Shown piece after piece: positions 31,989-40,820 of a stretch of DNA of 56,760 bases; the stretch's first letter is position 1; each line of letters starts with the position of its first letter. The notes beneath the pieces are model-generated. The model had not been told where the DNA came from, made no database searches, and saw only the letters and a list, made by a program, of their open reading frames with translations. Made by a program: the position numbers and the translations under genes. The stretch is from CAYQDR01 sp964416315 (GTDB lineage Bacteria > Methylomirabilota > Methylomirabilia > Rokubacteriales > DASRDR01): positions 1 through 56,760 of the forward strand of contig CAYQDR010000015.1 of the NCBI GenBank assembly GCA_964416315.1, in the 5' to 3' direction.

Positions 31989-33367
31989 GCGCGCCTCCTC
32001 AGGCGGATGGCGGTGAAGCCGTCGGTGTCGTGGCGGTGCGGGAAGACCCGGAGCATCTCCGGTGCCGCCAGGCACCCCCGGGGCACGCTGGCCGGGATCG
32101 GGTCCGGCACGAACTCCGGGTGGCGCGCCCGGTGGCCCGCCACCACGGCCTCGTTCTCCTCGGGCTCGAGCGAGCACGTGGCGTAGACGAGGACGCCACC
32201 CGCCCGCACGAGGCCGGCGGCCGCGTCGAGGATCGCCGCCTGCGCGACCCCGAGCGGCGCGAGGTCGGCCTCGCCCCGCCGCCACTTCCCGTCCGGGTTG
32301 CGCCGGAGCACTCCGAGGTTCGAGCAAGGAGCGTCCACGAGCACCCGGTCGCAGCGCGGCCCCACCTCGCGGGCGAGCCTCTCCACCCCGGTCTCGCGCG
32401 CCTCGACGATCGTGGCGCCGAGGCGCCGACACGCCTCCCGGAGCAGGCCGAGCCGGCCCGGGTGGGGGTCCGCGGCCAGGACCCGGCCGCGGTTGCCCAT
32501 GAGCTGGGCGAGATGCGTCGTCTTCGTCCCAGGCGCCGCGCACACGTCTGCCACGGTCTCCCCGGGCTCGGGGGCGAGGACGTGTCCCACGAGGATCGCC
32601 GCCTCGTCCTGGACCGCGCACCAGCCCTCGCGGAGCGGGCCGAGCGCGCGGGGGTCGCCGGCTCCGGTCACGACCAGGCCTTCCGGGGCGAACCGGCAGG
32701 GGGTGACCGCCGCGCCGTGGCGCCGGAGGGCCTCGGCCACCGCCTCGGGTGTCGAGCGGAGCGAGTTCACGCGGACGGTGAACGGCGGCCGCTCGTTCAT
32801 CGCGCGCGCGAGCGCCTCGGCCTCCGCCGCGCCATGCCGGGCGACCCAGCGGCGCACGAGCCAGGTGGGATGGGAGGTCCGGAGCGCCAGCGCCTCGTCG
32901 GGATCATCGTGCGTCGGCGGCGGCCACGGGCGCCGCGTGGCGGCCAGAGCCCGGAGGACGCCATTGACGAACTCGGCCGCGCCGCGAGGCCGGCGTCGCT
33001 TCGCCAGCTCGACGGCCTCGTGGACGACCGCCCGCGCGGGAATCCGGTCGAGGAACGCGAGCTGATAGGCCGACAGGCGCAGGAGCGCCCGGACCCACCC
33101 CGCCAACTCGGCGAGCGGCCGGTGCGAGACCCGGGCGAGGTGCCAGTCGAGGAGCCGCTGCCAGCGGAGCGAGCCGAGAACCACCTCCGTGACGAGGGCC
33201 CGATCCCGGGCATCGAGGCCAGCCTGGCGGGGCAGGTGCTCGAGCAGCCGGTCGGCGTACGCGGCGCGCGCCTCGACCCGGCCGAGGATCTCCAGCGCGA
33301 CCGCGCGCGCCGGGGTCCGGGCCGGGCCGGCGGGGCGACTCGGGGCGGCCTCAGCGGACCGGGGCAT
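31985..33367 (-). CDS. rsmB: RsmB, 16S rRNA (cytosine967-C5) methyltransferase
   Basis: 460 aa. The N-terminal NusB-like domain (about 20-150: ARAVALEILGRVEARAAYAD and VVLGSLRWQRLLDW) is followed by the RsmF/RsmB catalytic domain. Its SAM loop is DVCAAPGTKTTHLAQLMG, and the two cysteines are in VDAPCSNLGVLRR and YATCSLEPEEN, the pair needed for m5C transfer and release. It modifies C967 of 16S rRNA. It overlaps fmt by 17 nt upstream and rpe by 4 nt downstream, the usual fmt-rsmB order. Confidence 0.95.
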   Translation of the reverse strand: MPRSAEAAPSRPAGPARTPARAVALEILGRVEARAAYADRLLEHLPRQAGLDARDRALVTEVVLGSLRWQRLLDWHLARVSHRPLAELAGWVRALLRLSAYQLAFLDRIPARAVVHEAVELAKRRRPRGAAEFVNGVLRALAATRRPWPPPTHDDPDEALALRTSHPTWLVRRWVARHGAAEAEALARAMNERPPFTVRVNSLRSTPEAVAEALRRHGAAVTPCRFAPEGLVVTGAGDPRALGPLREGWCAVQDEAAILVGHVLAPEPGETVADVCAAPGTKTTHLAQLMGNRGRVLAADPHPGRLGLLREACRRLGATIVEARETGVERLAREVGPRCDRVLVDAPCSNLGVLRRNPDGKWRRGEADLAPLGVAQAAILDAAAGLVRAGGVLVYATCSLEPEENEAVVAGHRARHPEFVPDPIPASVPRGCLAAPEMLRVFPHRHDTDGFTAIRLRRRA

Positions 33368-34280
33368 GGGCCGCGAGCGCGGTCCCCGGCGCGAGACGCG
33401 CCCCCCGGAGGAATGCCTCCCAGCTCACCGCCCGGCGGTTCTCCGGCTGCACCTCGAGCGGCCGGAGGAGCCCTTCGCCCGTGCCGACGGCGAGCGTCCC
33501 CGCCGCGGCCGTCAGGATTCCGGGCTCGCCGGAGCCGGCCACGGCGCGGGCGCGCCAGACGAGGAGCCGGCCGACCGGGCTCGGCGTCGTCGCGCCCGGC
33601 CACGGATTCACGCCGCGGACGCGCGCCGCCAGCTCGACGGCCGGCCGCCGCCAGTCCAGGATGCCATCGGTTTTCGCGAGCCGCGGGGCGCGCGTCGCCA
33701 GGCGCTCGTCCTGCGGCTGGGGCGTGAGCGCATCGAGGCGCTCGAGCGTGTCCAGGAGGAGCCGGGCGCCGAGGTCGGCGAGTCGCGCCCCGAGCTCGCC
33801 CGCCGTCTCCTCGGGCCCGATCGGCGTCGCCTGCTGGAGGAGGATGGGCCCCGTGTCCATGCCCTCGTCCATGAGGAACGTCGTGATCCCGCTCTCGCGC
33901 TCGCCCCGGATGATCGCCCAGGCCACGGGCGCCGCGCCCCGATAGCGGGGAAGGAGCGAGGCGTGGACGTTGATCGAGCCGCGTCGCGGCACGGCCAGGA
34001 CCTCGCGCGGGAGGATCTGGCCGAAGGCGACGACCACCGCGACATCGGGATCGAACGGGCGCAGCCGCTCGGCCCACCCCGCGTCCCGGACGCGCTCGGG
34101 CTGGAGGATGGGCAGCTCGCGGTCGGCGGCGAGCCGCTTCACCGGGGAGGCATGGGGATGCTGACCGCGGCCCGCGGGGCGGTCGGGCTGGGTGACGACG
34201 GCGACGACGGTGTGGCGCTCGACGAGGGCGCGCAGCGTGGGAAGCGCGAACGCGGGGCTCCCGTAGAAGAGGACGCGCAT
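33351..34280 (-). CDS. fmt: Methionyl-tRNA formyltransferase
   Basis: 309 aa. The start MRVLFYGSPAFALPTL matches the family. The formyl-transfer site is NVHASLLPRYRGAAPVAWAI with catalytic Asn and His, and the downstream Asp is in TTFLMDEGMDTGPIL. The C-terminal anticodon-side domain follows (about 205-309). It formylates initiator Met-tRNA using 10-formyl-THF. It comes 28 nt after def, so addition and removal of the formyl group are encoded together. Confidence 0.96.
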   Translation of the reverse strand: MRVLFYGSPAFALPTLRALVERHTVVAVVTQPDRPAGRGQHPHASPVKRLAADRELPILQPERVRDAGWAERLRPFDPDVAVVVAFGQILPREVLAVPRRGSINVHASLLPRYRGAAPVAWAIIRGERESGITTFLMDEGMDTGPILLQQATPIGPEETAGELGARLADLGARLLLDTLERLDALTPQPQDERLATRAPRLAKTDGILDWRRPAVELAARVRGVNPWPGATTPSPVGRLLVWRARAVAGSGEPGILTAAAGTLAVGTGEGLLRPLEVQPENRRAVSWEAFLRGARLAPGTALAAHAPVR

Positions 34281-34308
34281 CCGACGACCGGCGGAGGCGG
34301 CGCGCAGC

Positions 34309-34830
34309 CTAGAGCGCGAGGGCGCCTGCGGGCGCGCCTTCCGGAAAGCCTTCTTTCCTGATCCGGCGTTTGATCCGGTCGCGGGTCACCTTGTCGAGTC
34401 GGTCGATGAAGAGGATCCCGTCCAGGTGGTCGATCTCGTGCTGGAAGACGCGCGCGAGCAGACCGCTCGCCCGCTCGCGGATGGGCGCCCCGCGCCGATC
34501 CTGCGCTTCGACGACGACCCACTCCGCCCGCTCGACCTCGGCAAAGATCCCGGGGAGCGAGAGGCACCCCTCCTCCTCGACCGCGCGCCCCCCCTGCTCC
34601 ACGATGACCGGGTTCACGTGGGCGCGCGCAACGCCCTTGCCCTCGTCCACCACGAGCAGGCGCAGGGGAGCGCCGACCTGCGGAGCCGCGAGCCCGATCC
34701 CCACCTGGTCGTACATCGTCTCGACCATGTCGTCGAGCAGCGTCTCCATCTCCGGCGTCACGGCGGCCACCGGCTCCGCCCGCCGGCGAAGGATGGGGTC
34801 GCCGTAGAGTCGCACGTCGCGGATCGCCAT
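34309..34830 (-). CDS. def: Peptide deformylase
   Basis: 173 aa. The three deformylase motifs are present: GIGLAAPQVG, EEGCLSLPG (metal Cys) and QHEIDHLDG (HExxH). It removes the N-formyl group from new proteins. The C-terminal tail of about 15 residues is basic. GAAGGAGG lies about 5 nt before the ATG. The gene follows priA by 41 nt. Confidence 0.97.
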   Translation of the reverse strand: MAIRDVRLYGDPILRRRAEPVAAVTPEMETLLDDMVETMYDQVGIGLAAPQVGAPLRLLVVDEGKGVARAHVNPVIVEQGGRAVEEEGCLSLPGIFAEVERAEWVVVEAQDRRGAPIRERASGLLARVFQHEIDHLDGILFIDRLDKVTRDRIKRRIRKEGFPEGAPAGALAL

Positions 34831-34871
34831 GCCGGCCTCCTTCGGTCCCCTATTCTACCCCGCGTGGCAGG

Positions 34872-36746
34872 TCAGAGCAGGTCCAGCGGGTCGACGTCCA
34901 CCGTCAGCCGAACGCCGCCGACGCGCCGGCGGCCCCGGGAGGGTTCGAGCACGTCGGCCAGCGCCCGCGGCAACTCGCTCCCACCCTGCAGGATGAGCTG
35001 GACCCGCGCGCCGGGCAGCGCGCTCGGCCCAAGGACCGCGATCCCTGCGGCGCGGCAACGGCCCGCGACGTCCGCGATGACGCGGCTCGCCGCCCGCCCC
35101 GCAGCCAGGAGACGCGCCAGCCGCCGCGCCGGCGGGTAGCCGAGCTCCTGGCGCTCCGCCCACTCCCGACGGTAGAAGGGCTCTCGCGCACCCAGCGCGA
35201 CCGCCTCGAGCGCCGGGTGGTCCGGGTAAAAGGACTGGAGCCAGAGGCTCCCGCCGGGCGCGACCCCCTCGGCCAGGTGCCAGGCGAGCTGGAACGTCCG
35301 CTCCGCGGCGCGGAAGTCGGGCAGGTTGAGGGTCGCGTCGGCGAGCACGAGCGCGGCGAGGCCGACGCGGGTCTCCCCGGTGAGCCTGAGCGCCATCTGG
35401 GTGCCGACGACGACGCGCACCCCGCCCGCGCGGAACGCCTCCCGAACGGCCGCCGCGCGGCGCGGCGGCACCTCGCCGTCGTACCGTCCGACCCGCGCCT
35501 CCGGGAAGGCGGCCGCCGCCTCCGCTTCCAATCGCTCCGTCCCCCAGCCGAGTGGCGCCAGCCGTCGCCCGCGGCAGCGGCCGCAGAGGCTCGACGCGGG
35601 CTGGCGGGTCCCGCAGAGGCGGCAGGCCAGCACCCGCGCCCGGAGGTGGTACGTCAGCGCGACCCGGCAGGTCGCGCAGCGGCGCACCGCGCCACACTCG
35701 GCGCAGCCGAGCGCCCGGCCGTAGCCGAGACGGTTGACGACGAGCAGGGCCGACTGACCGCCGGCGAGCGCCGCGCGCACGGCCTCACGCAGGGCTGGCG
35801 AGAGGCCGGCATCCGGGGCCGCCGCCCGGAGGTCGACCCGGTGGACCGCGGGCCAGCCGTCGCCCTTGGCCTCCTCCGCGGTGGCCTGCCCCGACTGCGC
35901 CCGCACCCAACTCTCGAGGCTCGGCGTCGCGCTCGCGAGCAGGCAGCTCCCGCCCTCGAGCCCGACTCGCCTGAGCGCGACGTCGCGGGCGTGCCAGCGC
36001 GGCGCGTCGGGCGCCTTGTGGGCCGGGTCGTGCTCGTCCACGATGATCGCCGCGCCGAGCGGCGCGACGGGGGCGAAGGCGGCCGCGCGGGTTCCCACGA
36101 CGAGCCGCGTCGCGCCGCGGCGACAGGCCCACCATGCCTCCCAGCGCTCGCGCGGGCTCTCCTCGCTCGTGAGCAGGGCGACCGGCTCGCCCACAAGCTG
36201 CCCGAGCCGCGCGGCCCACCCGCGCGCCGTCTCGATCTCCGGCGCGAGGAGGAGGACGCCCCCCGCGGCCCGGGCCGCCACCGCCTCGACGAGCCGCGCG
36301 CGCGCCGCGCCGTACCCGACGACGACGGTGCCGGGTGGCGCAGGGGGCGGCGCCGGGGGCAGGGTCGCCGGCGCGGCGACCCGGCTGGCCGGCGGGAGCG
36401 CCCGCGCCACGGCTTCTCCCCAGGCGCTGACGGTTTCCTCCGCCGCCCAGCGCGCGAGCTGGAGGAGCGCCGGGCTCAGCGCGGGCACGGGGTCGATCGG
36501 GGCCTCGACGGCTCGGAGCCCGACGACCGGCGCGCTCGCGAGCGCGACGACCACGCCCTCGCGCGGACGACCGCGGAACGACACGCGCACCCGCTGGCCC
36601 GGCGCGAGCCGGCCCACGAGCGCGGGCGGGACGGCGTAGCTGAAGACGCGAGGGACCGGGAGGCCGACGACCACCTCGGCGACGGGGCCCTCGACCGGGC
36701 GGGCTCCCGCCGGGCTCGCCTCCGCGGTCGCGACCCGCTCGCTCAC
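34872..36746 (-). CDS. priA: PriA-type primosomal protein lacking the Walker A motif
   Basis: 624 aa from the GTG at 36746 that overlaps the udg stop (GTGA). The DNA-binding N-terminus (FSYAVPPALVGRLAPGQRVR) and the cysteine-rich zinc region (CAECGAVRRCATC and, later, CRLCGT, CGRC) are typical of PriA. The helicase core is altered: where E. coli has GVTGSGKTE, this protein has GYGAARAR at 144-151, with no P-loop Lys. The Walker B equivalent is DEHD at 237-240 instead of DEEH. The later helicase motifs (LLASATPSLES, VVGTQM) remain. It probably still assembles the primosome at forks, but ATP-driven unwinding is doubtful. Actinobacterial PriA proteins are known to have similar losses. Confidence 0.9.
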   Translation of the reverse strand: MSERVATAEASPAGARPVEGPVAEVVVGLPVPRVFSYAVPPALVGRLAPGQRVRVSFRGRPREGVVVALASAPVVGLRAVEAPIDPVPALSPALLQLARWAAEETVSAWGEAVARALPPASRVAAPATLPPAPPPAPPGTVVVGYGAARARLVEAVAARAAGGVLLLAPEIETARGWAARLGQLVGEPVALLTSEESPRERWEAWWACRRGATRLVVGTRAAAFAPVAPLGAAIIVDEHDPAHKAPDAPRWHARDVALRRVGLEGGSCLLASATPSLESWVRAQSGQATAEEAKGDGWPAVHRVDLRAAAPDAGLSPALREAVRAALAGGQSALLVVNRLGYGRALGCAECGAVRRCATCRVALTYHLRARVLACRLCGTRQPASSLCGRCRGRRLAPLGWGTERLEAEAAAAFPEARVGRYDGEVPPRRAAAVREAFRAGGVRVVVGTQMALRLTGETRVGLAALVLADATLNLPDFRAAERTFQLAWHLAEGVAPGGSLWLQSFYPDHPALEAVALGAREPFYRREWAERQELGYPPARRLARLLAAGRAASRVIADVAGRCRAAGIAVLGPSALPGARVQLILQGGSELPRALADVLEPSRGRRRVGGVRLTVDVDPLDLL

Positions 36747-37447
36747 CCCTCGGCCGCGCCCCGTGCCGCACGGGTCCGGTCGTACTCGCGCCGGATGAGC
36801 TTCAGGTCCTCCCAGGCGAGCCGCCGGTAGGTCGGCCCCGGATTCCGGAGGAGGAACGCGGGATGGAAGGTCGGGATGAGGACGGCCGCCCCGTAGGCGT
36901 GGATCTGGCCCCGCAGTCGGCCGATCGGATCCCGGGTGCGGAGCAGCGTCTGGGCCGCGAAGGTCCCGAGGGCCCCGATGACGCCGGGCCGGATCGCGGC
37001 GAGCTGCCCCTCGAGGAACGGGGCGCACGCGGCGATCTCGTCCGGCTCGGGGTTGCGGTTGCCGGGGGGGCGGCACTTGACGATGTTGCAGATGTAGACC
37101 TCGTCCCGGCTGATGCCGACCGACTCGAGCATCTTCGTCAGGAGCTGGCCCGCCCGCCCCACGAAGGGCTTGCCCTGCCGGTCCTCCTCCTCGCCCGGTC
37201 CCTCCCCGATGAGCACGAGCCGCGCGCCCGGGCTGCCGCTGCCGAAGACGATGGTCGTGCGCCCTCGCGAGAGCTTGCAGCGGGTGCAGCCCTCGATGGC
37301 GGCCTCGAGGCGGCGGAGCCCCGCTGCCGGGCCGGCCAGGTGCTCACCCCGGAGCGGGAGATCGCGCACGCCGAGAGCCTGGTGGAAGCGCAGGTGCTCG
37401 GCGAGGGCCCGCGCGGCGTCGGCGAGCAGGTGGGCCGGCTGCTCCAC
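36743..37447 (-). CDS. Family 4 uracil-DNA glycosylase (4Fe-4S)
   Basis: 234 aa. The family 4 pattern is clear: CTRCKLSRGRTTIVFGSG with the first cysteine pair of the iron-sulphur cluster, LVLIGEGPGEEEDRQGKPFV for the active-site loop, YICNIVKCRPPGNRNPEPDE with a cluster Cys, and PTFHPAFLLRNP for the His loop. It removes uracil from DNA. The N-terminal 45 residues (alpha-helical) precede the core and are variable in the family. It lies between coaBC (3 nt) and priA (overlap), so it shares their transcript. Confidence 0.93.
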   Translation of the reverse strand: MEQPAHLLADAARALAEHLRFHQALGVRDLPLRGEHLAGPAAGLRRLEAAIEGCTRCKLSRGRTTIVFGSGSPGARLVLIGEGPGEEEDRQGKPFVGRAGQLLTKMLESVGISRDEVYICNIVKCRPPGNRNPEPDEIAACAPFLEGQLAAIRPGVIGALGTFAAQTLLRTRDPIGRLRGQIHAYGAAVLIPTFHPAFLLRNPGPTYRRLAWEDLKLIRREYDRTRAARGAAEG

Positions 37448-37450
37448 GGA

Positions 37451-38668
37451 CTACGTCTTCGGCGCGAGCGACGCGGCCCGGCGGAGGGCTTGGACGCGGT
37501 CGAGGATCGCGTCGGCGACCTCGAGCTTCGGCCGGCGCGAGACCTCCACGACGCCACCCCAGCGATCCAGGAGGAGGACCTCGTTCTCCTCGGCGTCGAA
37601 GCCGATGTCCCCCCGACTCACGTCGTTGGCGACCATCAGGTCCACGCCCTTGGCTTCGAGCTTGGCCCGGGCGCCCGCCGGGGCATCCGCGGTCTCGGCG
37701 GCGAAGCCGACGAGGAAGCGCGCGCCCTTCGCCCGCCCGAGCTCGCCGAGGATGTCCGGGGTCGGCTCGAGGTCGAGCGCGAGACGCGGCTGCTTCGAGC
37801 GGATCTTCTCCGGGGCCGGACGCGCCACGCGATAGTCGGCGACGGCCGCGGCCTTGACGACGACCGTCGCCGGCCCGACCACCTGCCGCACCGCCTCGCG
37901 CATCTCCTCGGCGGTCTCGACGGGGATCACGCGCACGCCGTACGGCGGTGCGAGATGCGTGGGTCCCGTCACGAGCGTGACCTGGGCCCCCCGGCGGGCC
38001 GCCGCCGTCGCGAGCGCGTAGCCCATGCGACCGGAGGAGCGGTTCGTGAGGTAGCGGACGGGATCGACCGACTCCCGCGTGGGCCCGGCAGTGACCAGGA
38101 CGTGGTCCCCGCCGAGGTCGCGCCTGCCCCAGAGGAGCCGGGTCGCCACCTCGACGATGTCGGCCACTTCGGGAAAGCGGCCCGGGCCGACGAGCCCGGA
38201 GGCGAGCTCCCCGTGGCCCGGCTCCATCACCGTCGCCCCCCGCGCACGCAGGGTCGCGACGTGCCCCTGGACGGTCGGGTGCTGCCACATCTCCCCGTCC
38301 ATCGCCGGGGCGAACAGGAGGGGCGCGCGCGTCGCGAGCAGAAGCGTCCCCAGGAAGTCGTCGGCGAGCCCGAGGGCCGCCCGGGCGAGCGCGTTGGCCG
38401 TGGCGGGCGCGACCAGGAGGAGATCGGCGCGCTCGGCCAGCGCCACGTGCTCCACGGCCGCCGGCTCCTGGGGATCGAAGAGGTCGGAGAGGACCGGACG
38501 GCCCGAGAGCGTCCGGAAGGTCAGCGGCCCCACGAACTCGCGAGCGTGCGCCGTCATGACGACGGTGACGGACGCCCCGAGCCTCCGGAGCTCGCGCAGG
38601 AGATACGCGGCCTTGTATGCGGCGATGCTGCCGGTGACGCCGAGGACGAGCTCGCGCCCGGCCAGCAT
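37451..38668 (-). CDS. coaBC: CoaBC (phosphopantothenoylcysteine synthase/decarboxylase)
   Basis: 405 aa bifunctional protein. The N-terminal CoaC flavoprotein (about 1-175) starts ELVLGVTGSIAAYKAAYLLR, and the C-terminal CoaB (about 185-405) has VLVTAGPTRESVDPVRYLTN, SSGRMGYALA and the MVANDVSRGDIGFD region. Together they ligate Cys to phosphopantothenate and decarboxylate the product on the way to CoA. Two CoaC positions differ from E. coli: PAMN is PAMD (PAMDGEMW), and the active-site LACG is LASG (ELASGLVGPGR). Similar changes occur in some other phyla, so activity is still likely. It is 62 nt downstream of rpoZ. Confidence 0.94.
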   Translation of the reverse strand: MLAGRELVLGVTGSIAAYKAAYLLRELRRLGASVTVVMTAHAREFVGPLTFRTLSGRPVLSDLFDPQEPAAVEHVALAERADLLLVAPATANALARAALGLADDFLGTLLLATRAPLLFAPAMDGEMWQHPTVQGHVATLRARGATVMEPGHGELASGLVGPGRFPEVADIVEVATRLLWGRRDLGGDHVLVTAGPTRESVDPVRYLTNRSSGRMGYALATAAARRGAQVTLVTGPTHLAPPYGVRVIPVETAEEMREAVRQVVGPATVVVKAAAVADYRVARPAPEKIRSKQPRLALDLEPTPDILGELGRAKGARFLVGFAAETADAPAGARAKLEAKGVDLMVANDVSRGDIGFDAEENEVLLLDRWGGVVEVSRRPKLEVADAILDRVQALRRAASLAPKT

Positions 38669-38730
38669 CCGTCTACCCGCTCGATGCGCGCCGCATGGAT
38701 GGGTCAGCGGCTACCGCACTCGCCACCCGG

Positions 38731-38964
38731 CTAGGCCCCGGGACCGGGACCGGGCGCGGGAGGCGGCGTCTCCCCGGCGCGCTTCGCGTACGTCTTCCCG
38801 GCGATGACTTCTTCGAGCGCCGCGCTCGTCCACTTCTTGCGCTTCGTCTCCACCTGCGGCGCAGCTCCGCGGTTGAGCTGGCGGCTGCGCTTGGCCGCGA
38901 GCACGACGAGCAGGTAGCGGTTCGAGATCTTCTCCAGACAGTCCTCCAGCAGCGGGAACGACAT
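38731..38964 (-). CDS. rpoZ: RNA polymerase omega subunit
   Basis: 77 aa. It has the omega features LEKISNRYLLVVLAAKRSRQL near the N-terminus and SAALEEVIAGK later, followed by a Pro/Gly-rich tail of about 12 residues. Omega helps fold beta-prime. The ATG overlaps the gmk stop by one base (TGATG), and gmk-rpoZ-coaBC is a standard order, which supports the call despite the short length. Confidence 0.92.
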   Translation of the reverse strand: MSFPLLEDCLEKISNRYLLVVLAAKRSRQLNRGAAPQVETKRKKWTSAALEEVIAGKTYAKRAGETPPPAPGPGPGA

Positions 38965-39596
38965 CAGCCACTCCTTTCTCGCCGCCTCTCGGCCGGCAGA
39001 TCCGCTATCGTCAGGCCGAGCCGCGAGGTGCGGCAACGCTCCGCCTCGATGATGCAATGGAGCTGCCGTACGGCTTCGTCGAGGTGGCGGTTGACGATGA
39101 GGTAGTCGTACTCCCGCCACGCGGCGATCTCCTCGACGGCCCGCGTCATCCGCCGCGCGATCTCGTGCGGCGCGTCGGACTTCCGCTCGCGCAGCCGGGA
39201 CTCCAGCTCCTTCATCGAGGGCGCCACCACGAACACGAAGAGGCCGTGCGGGTATCGCGGGCGGAGCTGCCGCGCACCCTGTGTGTCGATATCGAGCAGC
39301 ATGTCCTCGCCGCGCTCGAGCGCCTCCTCGAGCGTGCGTGTGCTGGTCCCGTAGAGGTTCCCGTGGACGCGGGCCCACTCGGCGAACTCGCCCCGCTCGA
39401 CCATGCGCTGGAACGTTGCTTCCGAAACGAAGTGGAAGTCGCGGCCCTCGACCTCGCCCAGCCGCGGTGCCCGCGTCGTGAACGACACGGAGTACGCCAC
39501 GTTGGGAACGACCTTCCGGATCTCGCGGCACAGCGAGGTCTTGCCCGCGCCCGAAGGCGCCGAGACCACGATGAGCATGCCGCGCCGCTGCTCCAC
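38964..39596 (-). CDS. gmk: Guanylate kinase
   Basis: 210 aa. P-loop SAPSGAGKTS at 12-21, the GMP-binding segment SVSFTTRAPRLGEVEGRDFH, then LLDIDTQGARQL, and the lid region RLRERKSDAPHEIARRM. It phosphorylates GMP to GDP. ATG 39596 is used; Met7 is an alternative. It lies between yicC and rpoZ as in many bacteria. Confidence 0.96.
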   Translation of the reverse strand: MEQRRGMLIVVSAPSGAGKTSLCREIRKVVPNVAYSVSFTTRAPRLGEVEGRDFHFVSEATFQRMVERGEFAEWARVHGNLYGTSTRTLEEALERGEDMLLDIDTQGARQLRPRYPHGLFVFVVAPSMKELESRLRERKSDAPHEIARRMTRAVEEIAAWREYDYLIVNRHLDEAVRQLHCIIEAERCRTSRLGLTIADLPAERRRERSG

Positions 39597-39644
39597 CGCG
39601 CCCGCCGCTGATCTAGGCCGAACCCACCTGCTCCCGGGCCCCGC

Positions 39645-40529
39645 TCACTCGACGTTCTGCGCCTGTTCCCGGAGGCGCTCGACCACCGTTCGGCCGTCCA
39701 GCACGCGGGCGACGATCTCCCCGTCATCCGCCTTCGAGGCGATCGTGTTCACCTCGCGGTGCATCTCCTGCGCGAGGAAGTCCAGCTGCCGCCCCACGGC
39801 CCCCCCCGTCGAGAGCAGCTCCCCAAGCTGCCGGCAGTGCGACCCGAGGCGCGCCAGCTCCTCGGCGACGTCGCTCCGGGCCGCCCAGACAGCCGCCTCC
39901 TGCGCGACGCGGGCCGGGTCCACCGGCGCCTCTCCGAGGAGGTCGTGGATCCGGGTACGCACGCGCGCCTCGGTGCGCTCCAGGGCCCCGGGCAGGAACC
40001 GCCCCAGCCCTTCGGCCCACCCCTCCAGGGCCCCGAGGTGCGCCGCGAGGTCGGCCGCCAGCGCCGCCCCCTCGGCCTGCCGCATCCGGACGAGCTCGTC
40101 CAGGGCCTGCTCCGTGGCGTCCTTGAGGAGCGGCCCGGTTTCGGCCTCCTCGGGCTCCCCCTCCTCGAGACTCAGGACCCCCGGCAGCCGGACGAGGTCG
40201 CTGACGGCCAGGTCACCCGAGAGCCCCAGCTTCGCCGCGAGCGCCCGGGCACCCGCGAGGTAGTCGGCGCCCAGCGCGACGTCGATCCGCACGACGCTGG
40301 GGCTCCCCGCGATCCGCCGCGCCGTCACCGTCACGTCCACGCGGCCCCGCGCCAAGCGTCCCTGGACGAGCCGCCGGAGATCCGGCTCATGGGAGGCGAA
40401 GCCCCGGGGGAGCTTGACCCCGACCTCGAGGAAGCGGTGGTTGAGGGAGCGGGCCTCCACCAGCACGGCCAGCCGCGCGCCCCGGGCCTCCGCTCGGCCG
40501 TACCCCGTCATGCTGGCGATCAGACCCAT
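39645..40529 (-). CDS. yicC: YicC-family endoribonuclease
   Basis: 294 aa, the family length. The N-terminal YicC_N domain begins GLIASMTGYGRAEA and has ARSLNHRFLEVGVKLPRG; the C-terminal DUF1732 domain has QLDFLAQEMHREVNTIASKA and ends VERLREQAQNVE. E. coli YicC takes part in degrading some small RNAs. The gene begins the gmk-rpoZ-coaBC cluster. It is divergent from the small zinc-protein gene, with a 291-nt gap that holds one promoter for the other direction. Confidence 0.93.
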   Translation of the reverse strand: MGLIASMTGYGRAEARGARLAVLVEARSLNHRFLEVGVKLPRGFASHEPDLRRLVQGRLARGRVDVTVTARRIAGSPSVVRIDVALGADYLAGARALAAKLGLSGDLAVSDLVRLPGVLSLEEGEPEEAETGPLLKDATEQALDELVRMRQAEGAALAADLAAHLGALEGWAEGLGRFLPGALERTEARVRTRIHDLLGEAPVDPARVAQEAAVWAARSDVAEELARLGSHCRQLGELLSTGGAVGRQLDFLAQEMHREVNTIASKADDGEIVARVLDGRTVVERLREQAQNVE

Positions 40530-40699
40530 GGTCGTTCACCCATGCTAGCCGATGCCCGGAGGGCCTGTCAACGCGGCGCCGGTCTCCGGAGAGTTCCCAG
40601 AATGTTCGAAACGACAAGGGGATGGGGGACACTGCTCCGACACGGCCCCCCGGGCCTCCCACCCGGGAGTCCAGACGGGCGCGCTCGCGCTCCCCAGAC

Positions 40700-40726
40700 T
40701 TGACAGTACACGGATTATGTTATATT
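40700..40726 (+). promoter_or_regulatory. Probable promoter of the second small zinc-protein gene
   Basis: TTGACA at 40700-40705, 15-nt spacer, TATATT at 40721-40726 with an upstream TG (extended -10). The spacer is short, but the stretch is strikingly AT-rich for this genome. It leaves a leader of about 85 nt before the ATG at 40821. Confidence 0.55.
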
Positions 40727-40820
40727 TAGTTTGCAGACAATGGTTACAGATGCTCAGACCCCAGGGCCCAGAGCGCCAGAGCGCGGCATCCGGCCGCTGG
40801 CTGGCGGAAAGGAGGGCGCC

